Under the pieces are notes generated by a model. That model ran no database searches, was not told the origin of the DNA, and worked only from the letters and a program-made list of their open reading frames with translations. Below are positions 44,601-60,076 of a stretch of DNA of 64,000 bases, piece after piece. The stretch is from positions 4,016,356 through 4,080,355 of the forward strand of contig NC_090943.1 of assembly GCF_040807025.1 (NCBI RefSeq), written 5' to 3'. Position 1 is the stretch's first letter; every line of letters starts with the position of its first letter. This DNA comes from Struthio camelus (Eukaryota > Chordata > Aves > Struthioniformes > Struthionidae). The position numbers and the translations under genes are program-made.

Positions 44601-47600
44601 TCCCTCAATCCCCCTTTTATTTCTTTTATACATAATGCAGAAGTCTCTGTCTCGTTTGCATCTGATGGCTAGTGCTTGTAAATGAGGTAAGGCCCTGAGA
44701 AAAGAGGTGGTGTGTATGCACAAAGATCAAACGCAAAGGATGCTGCAGAAAAGAATGAGCATTACCATAAGCATCCTGCATATAATTTTATTTTTCCTTT
44801 TTTTTTTTAGTATCGCAATATTTACTGGTTGAATATTATCTCATTGGAAAACCTGGTATTTTTAAGACTGTGTTTTCAGTTTGCTAGGATCTGCACTCAT
44901 CTTTCAGTCTTGAAAGTGCTGTGTACTCTCAGTCCTACCCGACAAGCTACAAATCCTTTTGCATCCCATCTTTTCCTGATCCAGGTCCTTCAAATGGGGT
45001 GAAGCTGACTCTCTTCCCTATGCAGTCTATGGCCATGCAGTAGTATCACACAAGGACCTTGTCTACGTCATTGGCGGCAAAGGAAGTGACAAGTAAGTCA
45101 AAAAGCAAGCGAAACCCAGGGAAACCGAGGATGTCATCCCCCAAAGTAGTGGGAGCCCGTGCCTACCTAACCTGAAGGCTATGGGGTAGAGAGAGCAAAT
45201 GGGTGAAGGAGGTTTGCATGGGGTGTAAGATGTGGCATCTTCGCCTCTCAGCTCTGCTATGCTGCTGCAGCTCTTCCCCAAGCTCTTAGGAGCCCTACGA
45301 AGCGCAACTAACGTCAGAGAGATGGCACTGCCACTACCAGAGAGCCAGAATATCACCTCCTTTGCTCACAATAAGTAAATTCACACAGATTAGGAGAGGT
45401 GCTGAAGTGTGACAACCCCCTCCAGATTGGGACTTTCCTGTCTTCAAGCCTGGAGACCTGCCATGGAACAGCGTGGGCCTAGAAGCAAAACCCAGCCGGT
45501 ATATTTGCAATAGCAGTGAAAAACCTCACCAGACTTGACCCTAGTCGTGCTATCCATCGATTTCTGGCAGGAGATGGTGGCTCAACAGAAACTGCCATTC
45601 TTAAGGAGCGTTGTAGTGATTGCTTTGCAGGACAGAGGTATGCCTGTTTGCAGAGCAAATACGGCATAATCCAGCAAAGATAGACCCTCGTCTGAGAGGA
45701 TTATGGTCTGAGAAGTGTGCGTGCGTGCATATATTCACGCACACAGGCATACCTTACATTGCCATCTCAGGGAATAGGGACTTTACTGTTGACATTTTGC
45801 AGCATCAAGCTGAGTCAGCAACTCACTTGAATACTGTCTGGAAGGCTGCACGCAAGGTCTCGGATAGGCAGTTAGCTAGACAGGCCCTGACCCAGTTGTG
45901 TTACCACAATGTTGAGCTTTCAGTATTCCTATCCAAAGCAGGCACAGGGGAGGGGATGTGCTGCACACAAATGATGTCTCCAGGCACCCAAGCAAATGCA
46001 CTAGTTCCAGTGTGGAGGGTAGCAAAATGCTTTCTAGAGACCCCCACGTTCTTCCCAGCTGACAGCCCCAAACTCCTGCAGCACAAAGACACCACTCGGC
46101 AGGCAATTGAAGGTCATTTTCTCTCTTATCTTTCTGTAGGAAGTGTCTGAAGAAGATGTGTGTCTACAACCCGAATAAGTTTGAGTGGAAGGAGCTGGCT
46201 CCTATGAAAATTGCCCGTTCCTTGTTTGGAGCAACTGTGCACAATGACAAAATCTACGTGGCGGCTGGTGTGACCGACTCTGGCTTGACGAACTCAGTGG
46301 AAGTGTATGACATTGCATCCAACAAGTATGTACCAGCACATACCTTTGGGGTGCAGTTACACAAGGAGCCTCTGTAGGCTTTACATTAAACATACATTAA
46401 ACAACCTGCCCCCAAGTACTGTGGAGTTTGCTTGCAACTCCCAATACCAGTTCTTTTCAGTCTGTATTCCTCGGACCACTGGACATCACAAGTGGCCTGC
46501 TGTTGGGCTGGGCATAGCATCAGGCTCACATTCAAAGCAGTTCCACCAAACGGTGCAGACCCTGGGTACACTGCAGGGCCGTAGCTTCCTCTCAGCAGCA
46601 TCACCCGACATGATAGATGTGTTCCTGCCTCGGGATGGGCCATGAGGCTGCACTGCAGTGCTTAGCTGCTCCTAGTCCATGCTAGGTGTGCTTCACAGAT
46701 AATCTGTTCTTTGCAAAATGAGGCTGAACTATGATGATGGAAATAGCTATCTCTAGCAACAGCAAAAGAATGACCACAGCCCGTCTGATCTATCACTGGT
46801 TAATTCAGTTTCTCCATCCAGCCTCTGTACTGGGGTAGGCAGGTTGCCCTAACATGTCTGATCTCTCGATGTGGCAGGTGGGACACCTTCACAGACTTCC
46901 CTCAGGAGCGCAGCTCGGTCAGCCTGGTGAGCTTGTCTGGGATACTTTACCTGCTTGGTGGATTCGCCACGGTGGAGACGGAGTCAGGAGAACTGGTGCC
47001 AACTGAGCTGAATGACGTTTGGAGGTGAAGACCTTCCCGGTGCCTATCCCTGAGAACACAGGAGATGGGAGGAAAGTTACTCAGTGAAAGCCACCAAAGG
47101 AACAGATAGTTTCTCTCTGTCTTGATGCCTTTAGTATGAAGCCAAGTGCTTTTTTTCCCAGCACAAAGCCACAGGCTCAGTGCAGTGTCTTTGGGTGAAA
47201 CATTTGCTCTGTGATGTGCTGGAGATCACATTAGCTGATTCAGTGATCTCTCCTGGCCTGACACAGGAATGTAACTGGGTAAATCTGACTCTAGTGTTTT
47301 CCTGAGTTGACATTTTGTCCAGAGCTCGTTCTAGACCTCCCCTTTGGCTTAAAGCAGTGCTAGCGCAAAGCTTGTTCTTCCTGGAAAAAGTCATCGCTCA
47401 AACTAGAAATCGAATTATCCTAAGTGGGACTAGGCAAATGGTCAAAAGCCACTTTTTGACAGCTGCTAATATAGGGTTAGGGGCCCCTTTCCTTCACTTC
47501 TGTGGCTCTAGAGCACCCTCAGCAGGCATCTACTGGGCTGCTGGCATTCACCACGGATGTTGACTTTTGGTGGCATCAACTCATTTCCCAGGTGGAAAAA

Positions 47601-47939
47601 TATACCCTCCCCTGAGAGACGACTACCTGGTATCCTATACCCGTGCTAGCAAACCAGAGCACAGCTGAACTGCAGCTCTCTGTGCTGCTCCAACAGATAT
47701 CTTGTGGACAAATTATGTCTGTGGGATGTCATGCCATGCACCAGAAGCTCCAGCTGCTGCAAGGAGGACCTGAATGGGGAAGATGAGCAGCTTTGCTCAC
47801 TGTAGTTTTCTGTTTGTCTCTCCTCAGATACGATGAAGAACAGAAGAAGTGGGAAGGGGTCCTCCGAGAGATCCAGTACGCTTCCGGTGCCACTTTCCTT
47901 CCTGTGCGCCTCAATGTTTTGCGGCTAACAAAGATGTAA
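37467..47939 (+). CDS. KLHL40: KLHL40, kelch-like protein 40 (complete, 6 coding exons, 619 aa)
   Basis: Exons 37467-38612, 42944-43104, 44985-45092, 46140-46325, 46878-47024 and 47828-47939 join in phase to 1860 nt (619 aa plus TAA). The human protein is 621 aa from memory. Domains: BTB at about 33-100 ([20 protein letters not shown]), BACK at about 135-237 ([16 protein letters not shown]), a basic-then-acidic linker at about 263-299, and a kelch propeller from about 310 to the end with GG-bearing blades ([34 protein letters not shown]). KLHL40 is a striated-muscle protein of the sarcomeric I-band/A-band. It stabilises nebulin and leiomodin-3, and loss causes nemaline myopathy 8 in people. 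The [20 protein letters not shown] start and the [20 protein letters not shown] stretch distinguish it from the paralogue KLHL41. The start has a strong Kozak context (A at -3, G at +4). Confidence 0.97.
38648..38692. repeat. Perfect 14-bp inverted repeat with 17-nt loop
   Basis: The left arm attacgggcatcac (38648-38661) and right arm gtgatgcccgtaat (38679-38692) are exactly complementary. The hairpin would start 36 nt inside KLHL40 intron 1. Confidence 0.95.
40150..40684 (+). mobile_element. CR1 LINE 3' fragment
   Basis: Clear CR1 3'-end text in order: 'gtgagaccacatctggatgc', 'tggagcaagtccagcagagg', 'ccaccaagatggtcagggct', 'gggtctgttcaacctggaga', 'gtagaccagagaccttcaga', and the terminal 'attctgtgattcta'. 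It is 5'-truncated, sense to KLHL40, in intron 1. CR1 copies like this are a strong sauropsid indicator. Confidence 0.92.
42347..42360. repeat. 14-bp palindrome atgatcatgatcat
   Basis: A self-complementary run built of repeated atgatc units, in KLHL40 intron 1. Confidence 0.9.
42944..43104 (+). CDS. KLHL40: KLHL40 coding exon 2 (residues 383-435)
   Basis: Acceptor cttcctttcag, donor gtaagt, leaving phase 2. It encodes [20 protein letters not shown] and the kelch blade IFVVGGKEL. Confidence 0.96.
44985..45092 (+). CDS. KLHL40: KLHL40 coding exon 3 (residues 436-471)
   Basis: Acceptor cctgatccag, donor gtaagt. It encodes [20 protein letters not shown] and the blade [10 protein letters not shown]. 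Confidence 0.96.
46140..46325 (+). CDS. KLHL40: KLHL40 coding exon 4 (residues 472-533)
   Basis: Acceptor atctttctgtag, donor gtatgt. It encodes [20 protein letters not shown] and a blade ([19 protein letters not shown]). Confidence 0.96.
46878..47024 (+). CDS. KLHL40: KLHL40 coding exon 5 (residues 534-582)
   Basis: Acceptor gatgtggcag, donor gtgaag. It encodes [20 protein letters not shown] and the blade LYLLGGFAT. The pyrimidine tract before the acceptor is weak, but phase and homology are clear. Confidence 0.95.
47828..47939 (+). CDS. KLHL40: KLHL40 coding exon 6 (residues 583-619)
   Basis: Acceptor gtctctcctcag. It encodes [20 protein letters not shown] and the C-terminus [10 protein letters not shown], with TAA at 47937-47939. 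Confidence 0.96.
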
Positions 47940-47964
47940 AGAGGCGCGATATATTTTTTTCCAC

Positions 47965-48004
47965 GGGGCTCTGGGGCAAAAAGGGAGTGGTGGGGTGGGG
48001 GGGG
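47965..48004 (+). promoter_or_regulatory. KLHL40: G-quadruplex motif in KLHL40 3'UTR
   Basis: On the transcribed strand five G-runs (47965-47968, 47973-47976, 47983-47985, 47992-47995, 47997-48004) have loops of 4, 6, 6 and 1 nt. This meets the usual G3+N1-7 rule, 26 nt after the stop codon. Confidence 0.6.
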
Positions 48005-49137
48005 CAGAGTTGAGATCACATGTGTCAGCACAGAGATGTGGCAGGGTTTCTCTGAATACGGTGTAGGACATTGCATCTGTGATTGTTACCATTTTACCTC
48101 GTCAAATAGGAAAGGGGAAAAAATCTTGAAGCCTTATGGGAACTTGAAGTTGCTCACAGTATAACTAGAGGAGGGATCTGGAGACTGCAAGGAGCTGGAA
48201 TAGACTAATGAGCATGGAGCAAAGACCTCCTCCAGTCTCAGTAGAGAGGACAACAAAAAAAAATCTATATTCTTGTTCCACTTCTTGCTCCAGCTTCTTC
48301 TCTACCTTCTCAACCACTCCTGAATCTCCCTAACCACACATGGAGGCAGAAAGTGGCTCTCAAGGGGCTAAGCTGAAGTTCCCTCAGGCAAGGGGGGGTG
48401 GAGGTCTCAAATGCATTTCCCAACCTAAGGTAGCCATGAGCAGACCCCCCCCACAGCGTGGTGCTAGACCCCCCTGCTGAGAGGAAGAGGAGAGCAGAGG
48501 CAAAGGCAAGTGGTGCGGGTCAGACTTGGGGGACTTTGATGATCTCTAGAGTGAGGACAGTTAGGGTGAAACAGTGAAAGAAAAGAGCCTGTGTGCATGG
48601 ACAGGAGAGGTTGGTCCATCCAACCTTGGACGTTTGGATGCAAAGAAAAGAGTTTTAGTTCCTTTGTCTCCACCTAGTCTTTGGACTGAAGAGACTCCAG
48701 GAGCTAAGATCTGCTCGAGGGGAAGAGCTGTGCCAGCAGTTGGGTAGGTAAGGGGCAGACGGGGAGGGAGGGCTGTATGTGGTCATCGCCGTCCTTTTGG
48801 GTTGATCAAGCAGAACTGCACCCTTTCTACCTTCAGTCATAGACTGCAATGTCCTCACCTCTGGCTGGATAAATGCTGCTTTTCAGGGAAAGGTTTTATA
48901 TTTATGTTGTCTCACTTATTTTTAATTTTTTTTAAGAATATCCTAGTTTGCAAAGTACATGGAGCCGTCAAATGTGTTTGGTTCAAAGACAGTTTCCTAC
49001 TGAGGATTTTTTTTTAAGTAAGTAAGTTATTCATAACGATGTTTTGATAGAAACACAGCCTTACTGGCAGCAGGACAGAGATCTGTTCGAGTGAAAAACT
49101 CTTGATAAAATGCTGTCTGACCAGTGGTTTATTTAAA

Positions 49138-49143
49138 AATAAA
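49138..49143 (+). terminator. KLHL40: KLHL40 poly(A) signal
   Basis: AATAAA is followed about 25-40 nt later by GT-rich sequence (ctctgtgtatgtgtattc), a typical downstream element. Confidence 0.75.
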
Positions 49144-49189
49144 TTATTAAAATATGGGAAAAGAAGTTCTCTGTGTATGTGTATTCATA

Positions 49190-51463
49190 GAGCCGTAACC
49201 GCCTGTCCACAGCAACCAGCTGCAAGGAGCGAGCAAAAGGAGGATTAGAAAGTGGCAGTGAGGAAGGGGCCTCATGGGAGGGTGGTGTCCTCATGGAACA
49301 CCTTGGACATGTTGTTTCTTCGCCTCTCTCCAAACCCCTTAAGAGTCTTTTGCCTGAAAAAGCTAACTGAGAAGCATGGCAATAAGCCCCCTCCCCTCCA
49401 CCGCTCTCACTTCTGCTCTACTGAGCTGTTTGCAAGCCAGAGCCACTGTCTCCATCCCCCCTGTGTCTCCATCCACCCATGCAGCCTTGCAGGCCCCTCC
49501 ACCGGCTACCTGCCGCTCCACACACTTGGCCACAGCTTTTCATCTTCTTTTTCCCTCTTTTGGTCCTTAACCTTAGCAGTGACATCCTTGAAGCTTTTCT
49601 CTTCAGATACGAGGATTAGCAGCTTACCTAGGAAGAGGAAAGCAAGCCTCATACCACCATGAGCTCCTGATACTGGGAACAAGGGTGGTAATCAATAATA
49701 AAAATAAACAAACACAAACCTTCCAAAATAACACCCCGAAAGCACCATGAAACTTCTGATTTTATCAAAAAATCACAACAGCTGGCTGATCTGGTTGTCC
49801 TCTTCAAAATACAACCCTGGAGAAACTAAACCACGTCTGGAAGAGGAGACTATCAGGCATAAGTAAAGGAAGAAGAATCTCGTCCCGGTTTCATTTTAAG
49901 GATTAAAAAAAAAAAAAGTTATAGGGCAATCACTTAGAGGACAATCAAATCTAAATGGTACCAAAACATTTTTAACAAGAAAAATAAACCCAAGGGAACT
50001 GGCTGACTGAGATAGGCTAGCTTAAAAAGAACCCTTCAAAATGACCAAATCTGTGAAAACACACTGCAGAAATGTGATGTTCCCTTCAGTGCTGCCGGGA
50101 ACTGACGACTCCCAGGCCAACTGGAGATGAAACTACCAAACGTACAATAGCTTGTGGCAGAAATGAAAAATTTCCATGCATAGAATCAAAACCACCTCCT
50201 GCCCAGGGATTGGAAAAACCAATGCCTTTTCTGGAGTACTACCTTGAAGCGCCATTAAACGGCCAACAGAAACCTCTCAAGGTTAAAATTCCTACCAATA
50301 CCTGCTGTAGCAGGTCAGCAGGGGTGATGCTCCTTGTTAAGCCTAAAGCTCTTCCCTGCTGCTTCCAGCACAAGCGTGGGCTAGTGACATCATGGGAAGG
50401 ACCTCCTTTGCCTTCGGGAACCTTTTTTCTTTCTTTCATTTTTCAAGTCCTCCTTCTGTTTATCTCTGCCAGATACAGCTGAGACCTAGTGGACAGGTCT
50501 CGCACAACCTCCTGCGATTAGTTGGACCCTCATAGGACAGAAATCAGTAATCCTCAGCAGGGATCCCTCTTAAAAAGGCTGGCGAATGGGTGTCATTTCA
50601 ACCTCCTCTACTGTGGTTCTGGCCACAGCGGCAGACAAGTTGCACATCACCAAGCACAGGTTTGCCCACAGATGTTCACCACCTTCTTGCCAAACGCCAA
50701 GTGGTTGCGTCAATCCAAAGGCGATCTCAGGTAAGAAAAGCCTGCATGGATATTCAGCGAGGCACTGCTCCTCACTGCTGCCTGGCATTTCCCAGCCGCA
50801 GCACACACAACGCCAGCTGCACAGTCCCAGATGCAGGGTTATATCATCGCAGGCAAGAAGCACCTCTTGCTCCAGTGCAGGTCCCACAGGAATTTTCTCT
50901 GGGCAATGCCAGCTGCAAATGAGCAGGTACATCCCAAGGGTGGGGGAAACCCACCCCTTCTTCCGCTAGGTTCCTCATATAGGTGCTGACATTAGCTGGC
51001 AAGTATCCCACAGCTCCTTTTGAAGTCAATAAAGAAGCCGGGTTCTTTCAGATGGGCTCCGCGAGCTCTCCACTGCCTGCAAAAGAGCTTGGGGAGACCC
51101 ACTGAGTAGCTCCCCAAATCACATGCAGAAGTGTGGAGCAGGCAGCATCAGGCACACTCAGCCCTCACCTCCCGCAGTGTCCCTGGGGCTGTAATCCCAG
51201 AGCCCCTTCCTTCACCCGAGAATCACCCTTCCCAGAAATGATGGGGTTTTTTGCTGGCCAGCTGGTTCACACACATGCAACTCCCACCAAAACCAACACA
51301 AAGGCTATGTGGATGAAAAATGGCCCTGGGAAGATGCCCTAGGAGGCCCATGCTGCTGGGCTGTTATTTCCCATGCAATTGCCTGAAAAGAGTATTTTTT
51401 AAAAAAGCAAGGTAACAAAGAAAGCAGTGGAGCTTTAGGTTTTCTTTTATAAAAGACAAATTG
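49190..51463. other. Gap between the convergent KLHL40 and ZBTB47 genes
   Basis: No gene or transposon is recognised. Reading frames on both strands are short and without motifs. Neither transcript is clearly supported across this 2.3 kb. Confidence 0.45.
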
Positions 51464-51469
51464 TTTATT
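51464..51469 (-). terminator. ZBTB47: Possible ZBTB47 poly(A) signal
   Basis: TTTATT on the plus strand is AATAAA on the minus strand. It would give a 5.2-kb 3'UTR. Uncertain; earlier non-canonical signals are possible. Confidence 0.25.
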
Positions 51470-52042
51470 GATTCAGTCCTTCCACTTGCAACCTCTTTGG
51501 TAACAGTCATAACACTTCCTGACTGGGAGAAGGCAGCATAAAGGCCTAATTCCGACCTCTCACCAGTTTCAGAGCTCAGCGACCCCTGACGTGCCTTGGC
51601 GAGAGGCCAAAAGCAGGTTTCAAAGTGTGGCTGAGGACATAGCCTCCAGAGACCCACAGACACAGCCCGCTGTGGCTCATCTCACTCGCCAGCGGCTCAG
51701 AGAGCGGCGCCGGCACCCCCAGGCAAAAGCCAGCTCAGGATGGAGATGTGCTGGGGACTGGCCATCTCAGCTCCGGTGCTGAGGCCATCTGTGAGCTGTG
51801 CCCTGAAGGCAGCGTTGATTCACCTCTTGGGACCTCCAGGACATGCGCCAACAGGGCCCTCGATGAAGCAAGACTGTCACGCTGCTGCGGTAAGGCAATG
51901 CCTTTCCCCAGAGGCTCCCCTGCGATGGACTAACCTGGCCGTCTCACCCTCCCCTTCATCACACTGTCCCAAAGAGAGTAACTGCTGTACTTGGAGTTAA
52001 AGATAAACATATATTGATTACACATGATCATAAAAAAAAAAG

Positions 52043-52071
52043 TAATAATAATAATAATAATAATAATAATA
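52043..52071. repeat. (TAA)n microsatellite
   Basis: About 9-10 uninterrupted trinucleotide units following an A-run. Confidence 0.95.
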
Positions 52072-52754
52072 CATTTCCTAGAACATTACTTAAGACGCTT
52101 CCTTAAAGCATCCAAGCTTCCCCTCCCCTCCCCGCCTTCCCTTATCTATACAGAATAAAGTGCTTCATTTAGTTTGTTCACACTAGTAGAGCCACCGATA
52201 CACTCTTAACTTGGCATGTTTGGGCAATCGATACCGAATGCCGGGAAATAATACAGAGCCGAACATCAGGCATTAGAAACTAGTTTTGAGGCAAGTGCTT
52301 GGGGTTTCATTTCCTTCAAGTTCCATGCTATTGAGGTTGTTGTTCTTATCTATTTTTTTCCTTTTCATTTTCCTCCTTTTTAAGTTCTACCCAGCTCCAT
52401 CATGGTTACGTGTCACTAGGCAGGGCTGTGCAGGGAAGCTGTCTCCGTCCGTGTGAAACAAGGGCGTCTGTCTGTCCGTCCTTCCCTCTCGACTTCTGGC
52501 AAACCAAGAGTTAAATCAGTGGAGTTGTCTAGCAGCGGATGCTAATCTCTATTGCACTGTCACAGCCGTTTCCACCCGACGTCCATCCATCACCTTCTCA
52601 ACGCACTCGGATTATGGCTGTGGTCCGAAGGGCCAGCAGTGCCTCATGGACATTATGAGGCCAACTGGTCTGTGCTACCAGGCTCCTGGGATATATAAAA
52701 GAAAAACAACCCCCACGCGTGACTCCCTCCCTCCCCAGAGTTCAATCAAAGAGG

Positions 52755-52772
52755 AAAAAAAAAAAAAAAAAA
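52755..52772. repeat. Poly-A run (A18)
   Basis: Eighteen A followed by ggtcgg and then a G9-10 run (about 52787-52796); low-complexity. Confidence 0.9.
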
Positions 52773-53393
52773 GGTCGGAAAGGTGTGGGGGGGGGTAGCA
52801 TGTGGGCAGAGTTGTCAGCTGAATGTTGCTTTGCAGAGTATTCATTGACTGCGTAATGGAAATTAAGCCCCTCTCCACCCTCATGGTCTGTTGAAGAAGG
52901 GATGTGAGAGATTAAGGTGCAAGAGTTAAAAAAAAATAAAATAAAAAGCTTGAAAACAACGGACCCAATTTCCCCGCCTCCCACCCTGTCTAACTCAACA
53001 GGTGCCAATGGGGCTGACCTGGGATGGATCTGGGCCGAGACATTGCCAGAGTGACTCCTTTCAGGTCTTAATACTCTAACAAAAAACAGACATCAAGAGA
53101 CACATAGGGACTGAATAAGGGTGTAGACAAAAGGATTCAAAGGCCATGTAAGGCTTCAGGAGCTGCCCAGGCCTTGGAGTAGGGGAGGGAGCAGCAGGGA
53201 TCTGGTTCTCCAAAGTGCTGTGTGCATGGTCACATCTCAATGTCTCCAAGCAGCTCTCCGGGCAGGGTCTCAAAGATGATTAGAGGTGGCTAAAATCAGT
53301 CACTGGGCTTTCTGTGCATGTGGTGAAGCCAAGCTGCTGCAGGATGAGTACCAGCAAGTGCTCCCATCCCACTTCTCCTCTCTGAAGTGAACG

Positions 53394-53401
53394 TGACGTC
53401 A
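53394..53401. promoter_or_regulatory. Perfect CRE palindrome TGACGTCA
   Basis: An exact CREB/ATF consensus with no promoter recognised nearby; could be chance. Confidence 0.35.
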
Positions 53402-54896
53402 TTAGCCTCGAGAAGGATCTCTCATTTCGTGATGTTGTCCAAGTAGGATTGGTCCTTATGGAGACAGGAAGGGCTGGGGACAGGGAAATCAATCTCTTAC
53501 TGAGGGGGTACATGTTGGTGCGGGGATTTACTGCCAAGGGGAGAAGGCCAAGCTTACCAGCTGGGCAAGCCGATAGTCTCGTCACAAAACTTAAGACCAT
53601 ACAGACAAGGTTAGCTTTCCTTGCAGTGTACAGCTCCAATATGGTCTCAAAGCCTAGGAGGGCGAGGGGAAAGAAATGCAAGGGAGTCCCACTGCATGGG
53701 GCCTGGGAGGCAGTGGAGGAGATGACACAAACAGCTCTATCGAAGCCCTCCAGCACTTCTGATGGTATCACTGAGCGCTCCTCCAAAGCAACCACCTCCC
53801 AGGCTGGGTCCTACTCCCTCCAGGAAGCCACCAGCTCTGACAGTTGAGTGCCCAAGTCCCTCAAAGGAGTGTGTTTCAAAAAGCATTGCACTGATAAATC
53901 CCAGGAATTGCACAGAAGGAGGACAGTGGAAGAACATTTGAGACCCATTTGAGAAGGTAAAATAGCTCAAAGCAGCTCAGCCATAGCTTTCTGCCTTCAC
54001 ATAAAGTGGATGTGAATGAGGGTGAACTCAGTTGTTCGGAGACTATTGCAACACCAGGGCTCCAGAGGATCCCAGCCAACATGAGGGACTAATAAGGATG
54101 AAAACCAAATTGTTCCTATCAAATGCTAACATCCTCAAGAGCAGCCAGCCTTCCAGAGGATGTCAGGCAGGAGGGCTGCCACTCAGGGCACTAAGCAGGA
54201 GTAGACACCAGTCACCTAACCTGTCACTTCAAACAGCGCTCACAGGAACAGCCGACAGTCCCATCTCATTCAGCCTCACACTCCTGTATGTCCTCCTTCA
54301 GCAAAGCACTTGAGCATGTGGCTAAATCCTCCTGGCTCTGCAGAGATACAACCCTGTGCTGGGCTCTGCAAGTTAAAGGGTGCCCGAGTGCTTTGCTGAC
54401 TTGATCCGTTGAGATGAAACATCAAGACTTCTTGCAGGGCCACATGTAGTTCACAGTCCCCAGCGCCCTGATATTGCCTGTCACCTACACCAAGGTGCAA
54501 ATACGAACCAGCTTCAGCAGCCTGCTCAGTGACCTCACTCCTGTCTTACCTACACCAACAGCACTGCTCACTGTCTCATCAGCTACCTGGCCCACGTCCA
54601 TGTGCATCAACTTTGCTTTCCTACCAGTCTCACTGCAGGACTGGCCCTAGGAGCAATGCATTGGCTGCAAAGTATCCCACATGTCTTGGTTGGCACCTGT
54701 CTCTGCCCGTGGCCAGGATGCTCTGCAGCTCCTACAATGGTCCCAAACTGCCCGGCTATGAGGGGTACACATCCTTGGGCATGTACTCGTGAGGGCAACT
54801 GCAGTGACACTACACAGCTGGGGCTAGACCAATGCATGATTGCCTCGGCGCAAATCAGAGCAGCAAGAGAACCAGCTTATATCACAGCATCCAAGC

Positions 54897-54917
54897 AAAA
54901 AAAAAAAAAAAAAAAAA
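54897..54917. repeat. Poly-A run (A21)
   Basis: Twenty-one A residues; no retroelement body or target duplication recognised beside it. Confidence 0.9.
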
Positions 54918-56522
54918 CAGAGCAAAATCTTCCTGGACTTTCCTCACCAGCCAGGGTAGGTGACAGACAGCTGAGACCACAGTTCCTCCACTCCTCTCCT
55001 GCCTGCATGAAGCAAGCCTGAATAAGTGAAGTCAAAGACCAGCTCAACTTCACCATCATTCAGCGTACAGGAAGAGGGGCGTGCAAGTACAGCTTGGCCA
55101 CAGAGGTGCTGGTCAACGCTGTGAGGCTTCACCAAATCAATCCCAGTGCTCTTCCGCAAGGCCCAGGCAAGCTGGGCTCCTCTGGTCTCCCAAAGGTGCT
55201 CGCTGCACCAGAAACACCCTACGCTGGCCAAAGCACACCGAGGAGAGTGCTGGCTGCCAACGCCACAACGCTGCTGGGGAAACAAAGCTTGGGAGAGCCA
55301 CATGGGCTTTTCTGATGTGGCAAAAAGTTTGAGGAAGGATGCTATCGGATGAGACCAAAATCTGTCTCGCTTCAGCTCTAATCCTTGCAATGAGATCCAG
55401 TTTACAGAGTTCGAGAAAGTGACAACTCCTAGCAAACACCCGCCCCTCAGACATTTATTCAAATTGTTAAGGCACTATTCTGGACTGTTCTCCCAAGAAA
55501 CCTCAGCCTCACGCGACACCCCACTGCTCCATCCACGGTTGCCGCAGAGCAACCTGCCAGCCTGCCTTTTGGTCTCAAGGCCCAACTGAGCTCCCCGATG
55601 GCAACGCTGCAAACTCCTGAGAGTCCCTAAAAAAAACAGATCTCGTTGGGATTAGCAGAAAGGGGACACCGGAGACCGATCCCCTTAGGCCACGCTGGGA
55701 ACTAATTCAGGGCAGGGTGCCAAACACACCCAGATGTGGTTTGCTAATTTGGCACACTGCTGGCTTGTGTTTTCATCTACCAAATCCGCAGAGAGGAGAA
55801 ACACCTCGCGTAGGGAAGGAAGACATGCTGAGGAGAGCAGGCCGGCAGGGTTTCGAAGGGGGACACCTGTGCTTGCCGTTGGCCTGGGGACTTCCACGCC
55901 ACGGCAACCTGCAGGTGGTGACAACTCATCTTGCGCCAGCTTGATGCCACAAGCAAGAAATTCCTCTGCGGTCCATAATTCTCGTAAAGAGCCTGATTGA
56001 AAGACCAGCTTTACAGTACGGCAATTTGAGCACCACTAACTAGATTTCTCTTTCTTATAAATATTGAAGAGCTTGCAGGCAACAGGCTAGCAAGCCAGCA
56101 CGCGATGCCGTGACCTCTCCGCCTGCTCCAGGGCTGGGTAACACACAGCGTCCTCACCCCGATGCTCTCCTCCAGGCTAGCTCTGCGTGGGAGCCAGCCT
56201 CAGACGATCCCTCCCACCTCCACAGGCCTCGGAGACGGAGATGATGCAGGGGGAGACGCCAGTGCGGGTGGCTGGGATGTCCACCTAGCGATGGAGCCTG
56301 CAAGGAGCGCGTGGCCACCTCGAAGCAGGCCAGAACCCTTTGCCAGATGTTTCCCAACCTGCTTGCCCAGGAAGGACCTCATCCAGGGTGAAAGCTGGGG
56401 CTGCACAATGCCTTTTATCTACACCCTTATGGACAGACGTCATTTGGCTCCTTCCTCTTCCTCCTCGTGGCACTAGCTCTGGCCCAGAGCTCCCCTCCCC
56501 ACCGAGAAAGGCTTATACAGGC

Positions 56523-56583
56523 AAAAAAAAAAAAAAAAAATTGAAAAAAAAAATTGAAAACAACCCCAAAACAACCCCAAAAC
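56523..56583. repeat. A-rich low-complexity stretch with (caacccc) copies
   Basis: A18, then ttg, A9-10, ttg, and two copies of a caaccccaaaa-like unit, in the start of the ZBTB47 3'UTR. Confidence 0.85.
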
Positions 56584-56668
56584 CAGGAGGAAGTGGGGTA
56601 GAGAGAGCTCCGTGACTATGGTGGGGGGCGGCGTTTCCAGAGGGCAGGCCGGTCCGTGCGGGTGGCAC

Positions 56669-59918
<3,250 letters not shown>

Positions 59919-60076
59919 TCAGGCCTGATCAAATGTTTTGTTCTGACAAATATCGAGGTTTTGCCAATATTTCGACTTTGTCAGTTTTAAAACGGCCAAG
60001 TTATTCTATTTTCTTCTGATAAAAAAGGAGAAAATTTTGAAAAGGAAGGCCATTACAAAACCTAACCTTGTAAACA

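Larger units (their letters stand above)
47940..49165 (+). other. KLHL40: KLHL40 3' untranslated region
   Basis: About 1.2 kb from the stop to just beyond the AATAAA at 49138-49143. It begins with a G-quadruplex-type motif (47965-48004). It includes an A-rich and T-rich second half (about 48880-49020). Confidence 0.7.
51470..56668 (-). other. ZBTB47: ZBTB47 3' untranslated region or flank (extent uncertain)
   Basis: No coding exon is recognised. It holds a (TAA)n repeat (52043-52071), A-runs of 18-21 nt at 52755, 54897 and 56523, and an exact CRE TGACGTCA (53394-53401). The 52080-52620 stretch is free of repeats and frames and looks like ordinary vertebrate 3'UTR sequence. Confidence 0.4.

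Noticed and set aside
37467-47939. Identity as KLHL41 rather than KLHL40
   Set aside because: The N-terminus, the [17 protein letters not shown] stretch, the terminal [10 protein letters not shown] and the neighbours all fit KLHL40 better.
54897-54917. Poly-A run as the tail of a processed pseudogene
   Set aside because: No gene-like sequence precedes it and no flanking target duplication is visible. The same applies to the runs at 52755 and 56523.
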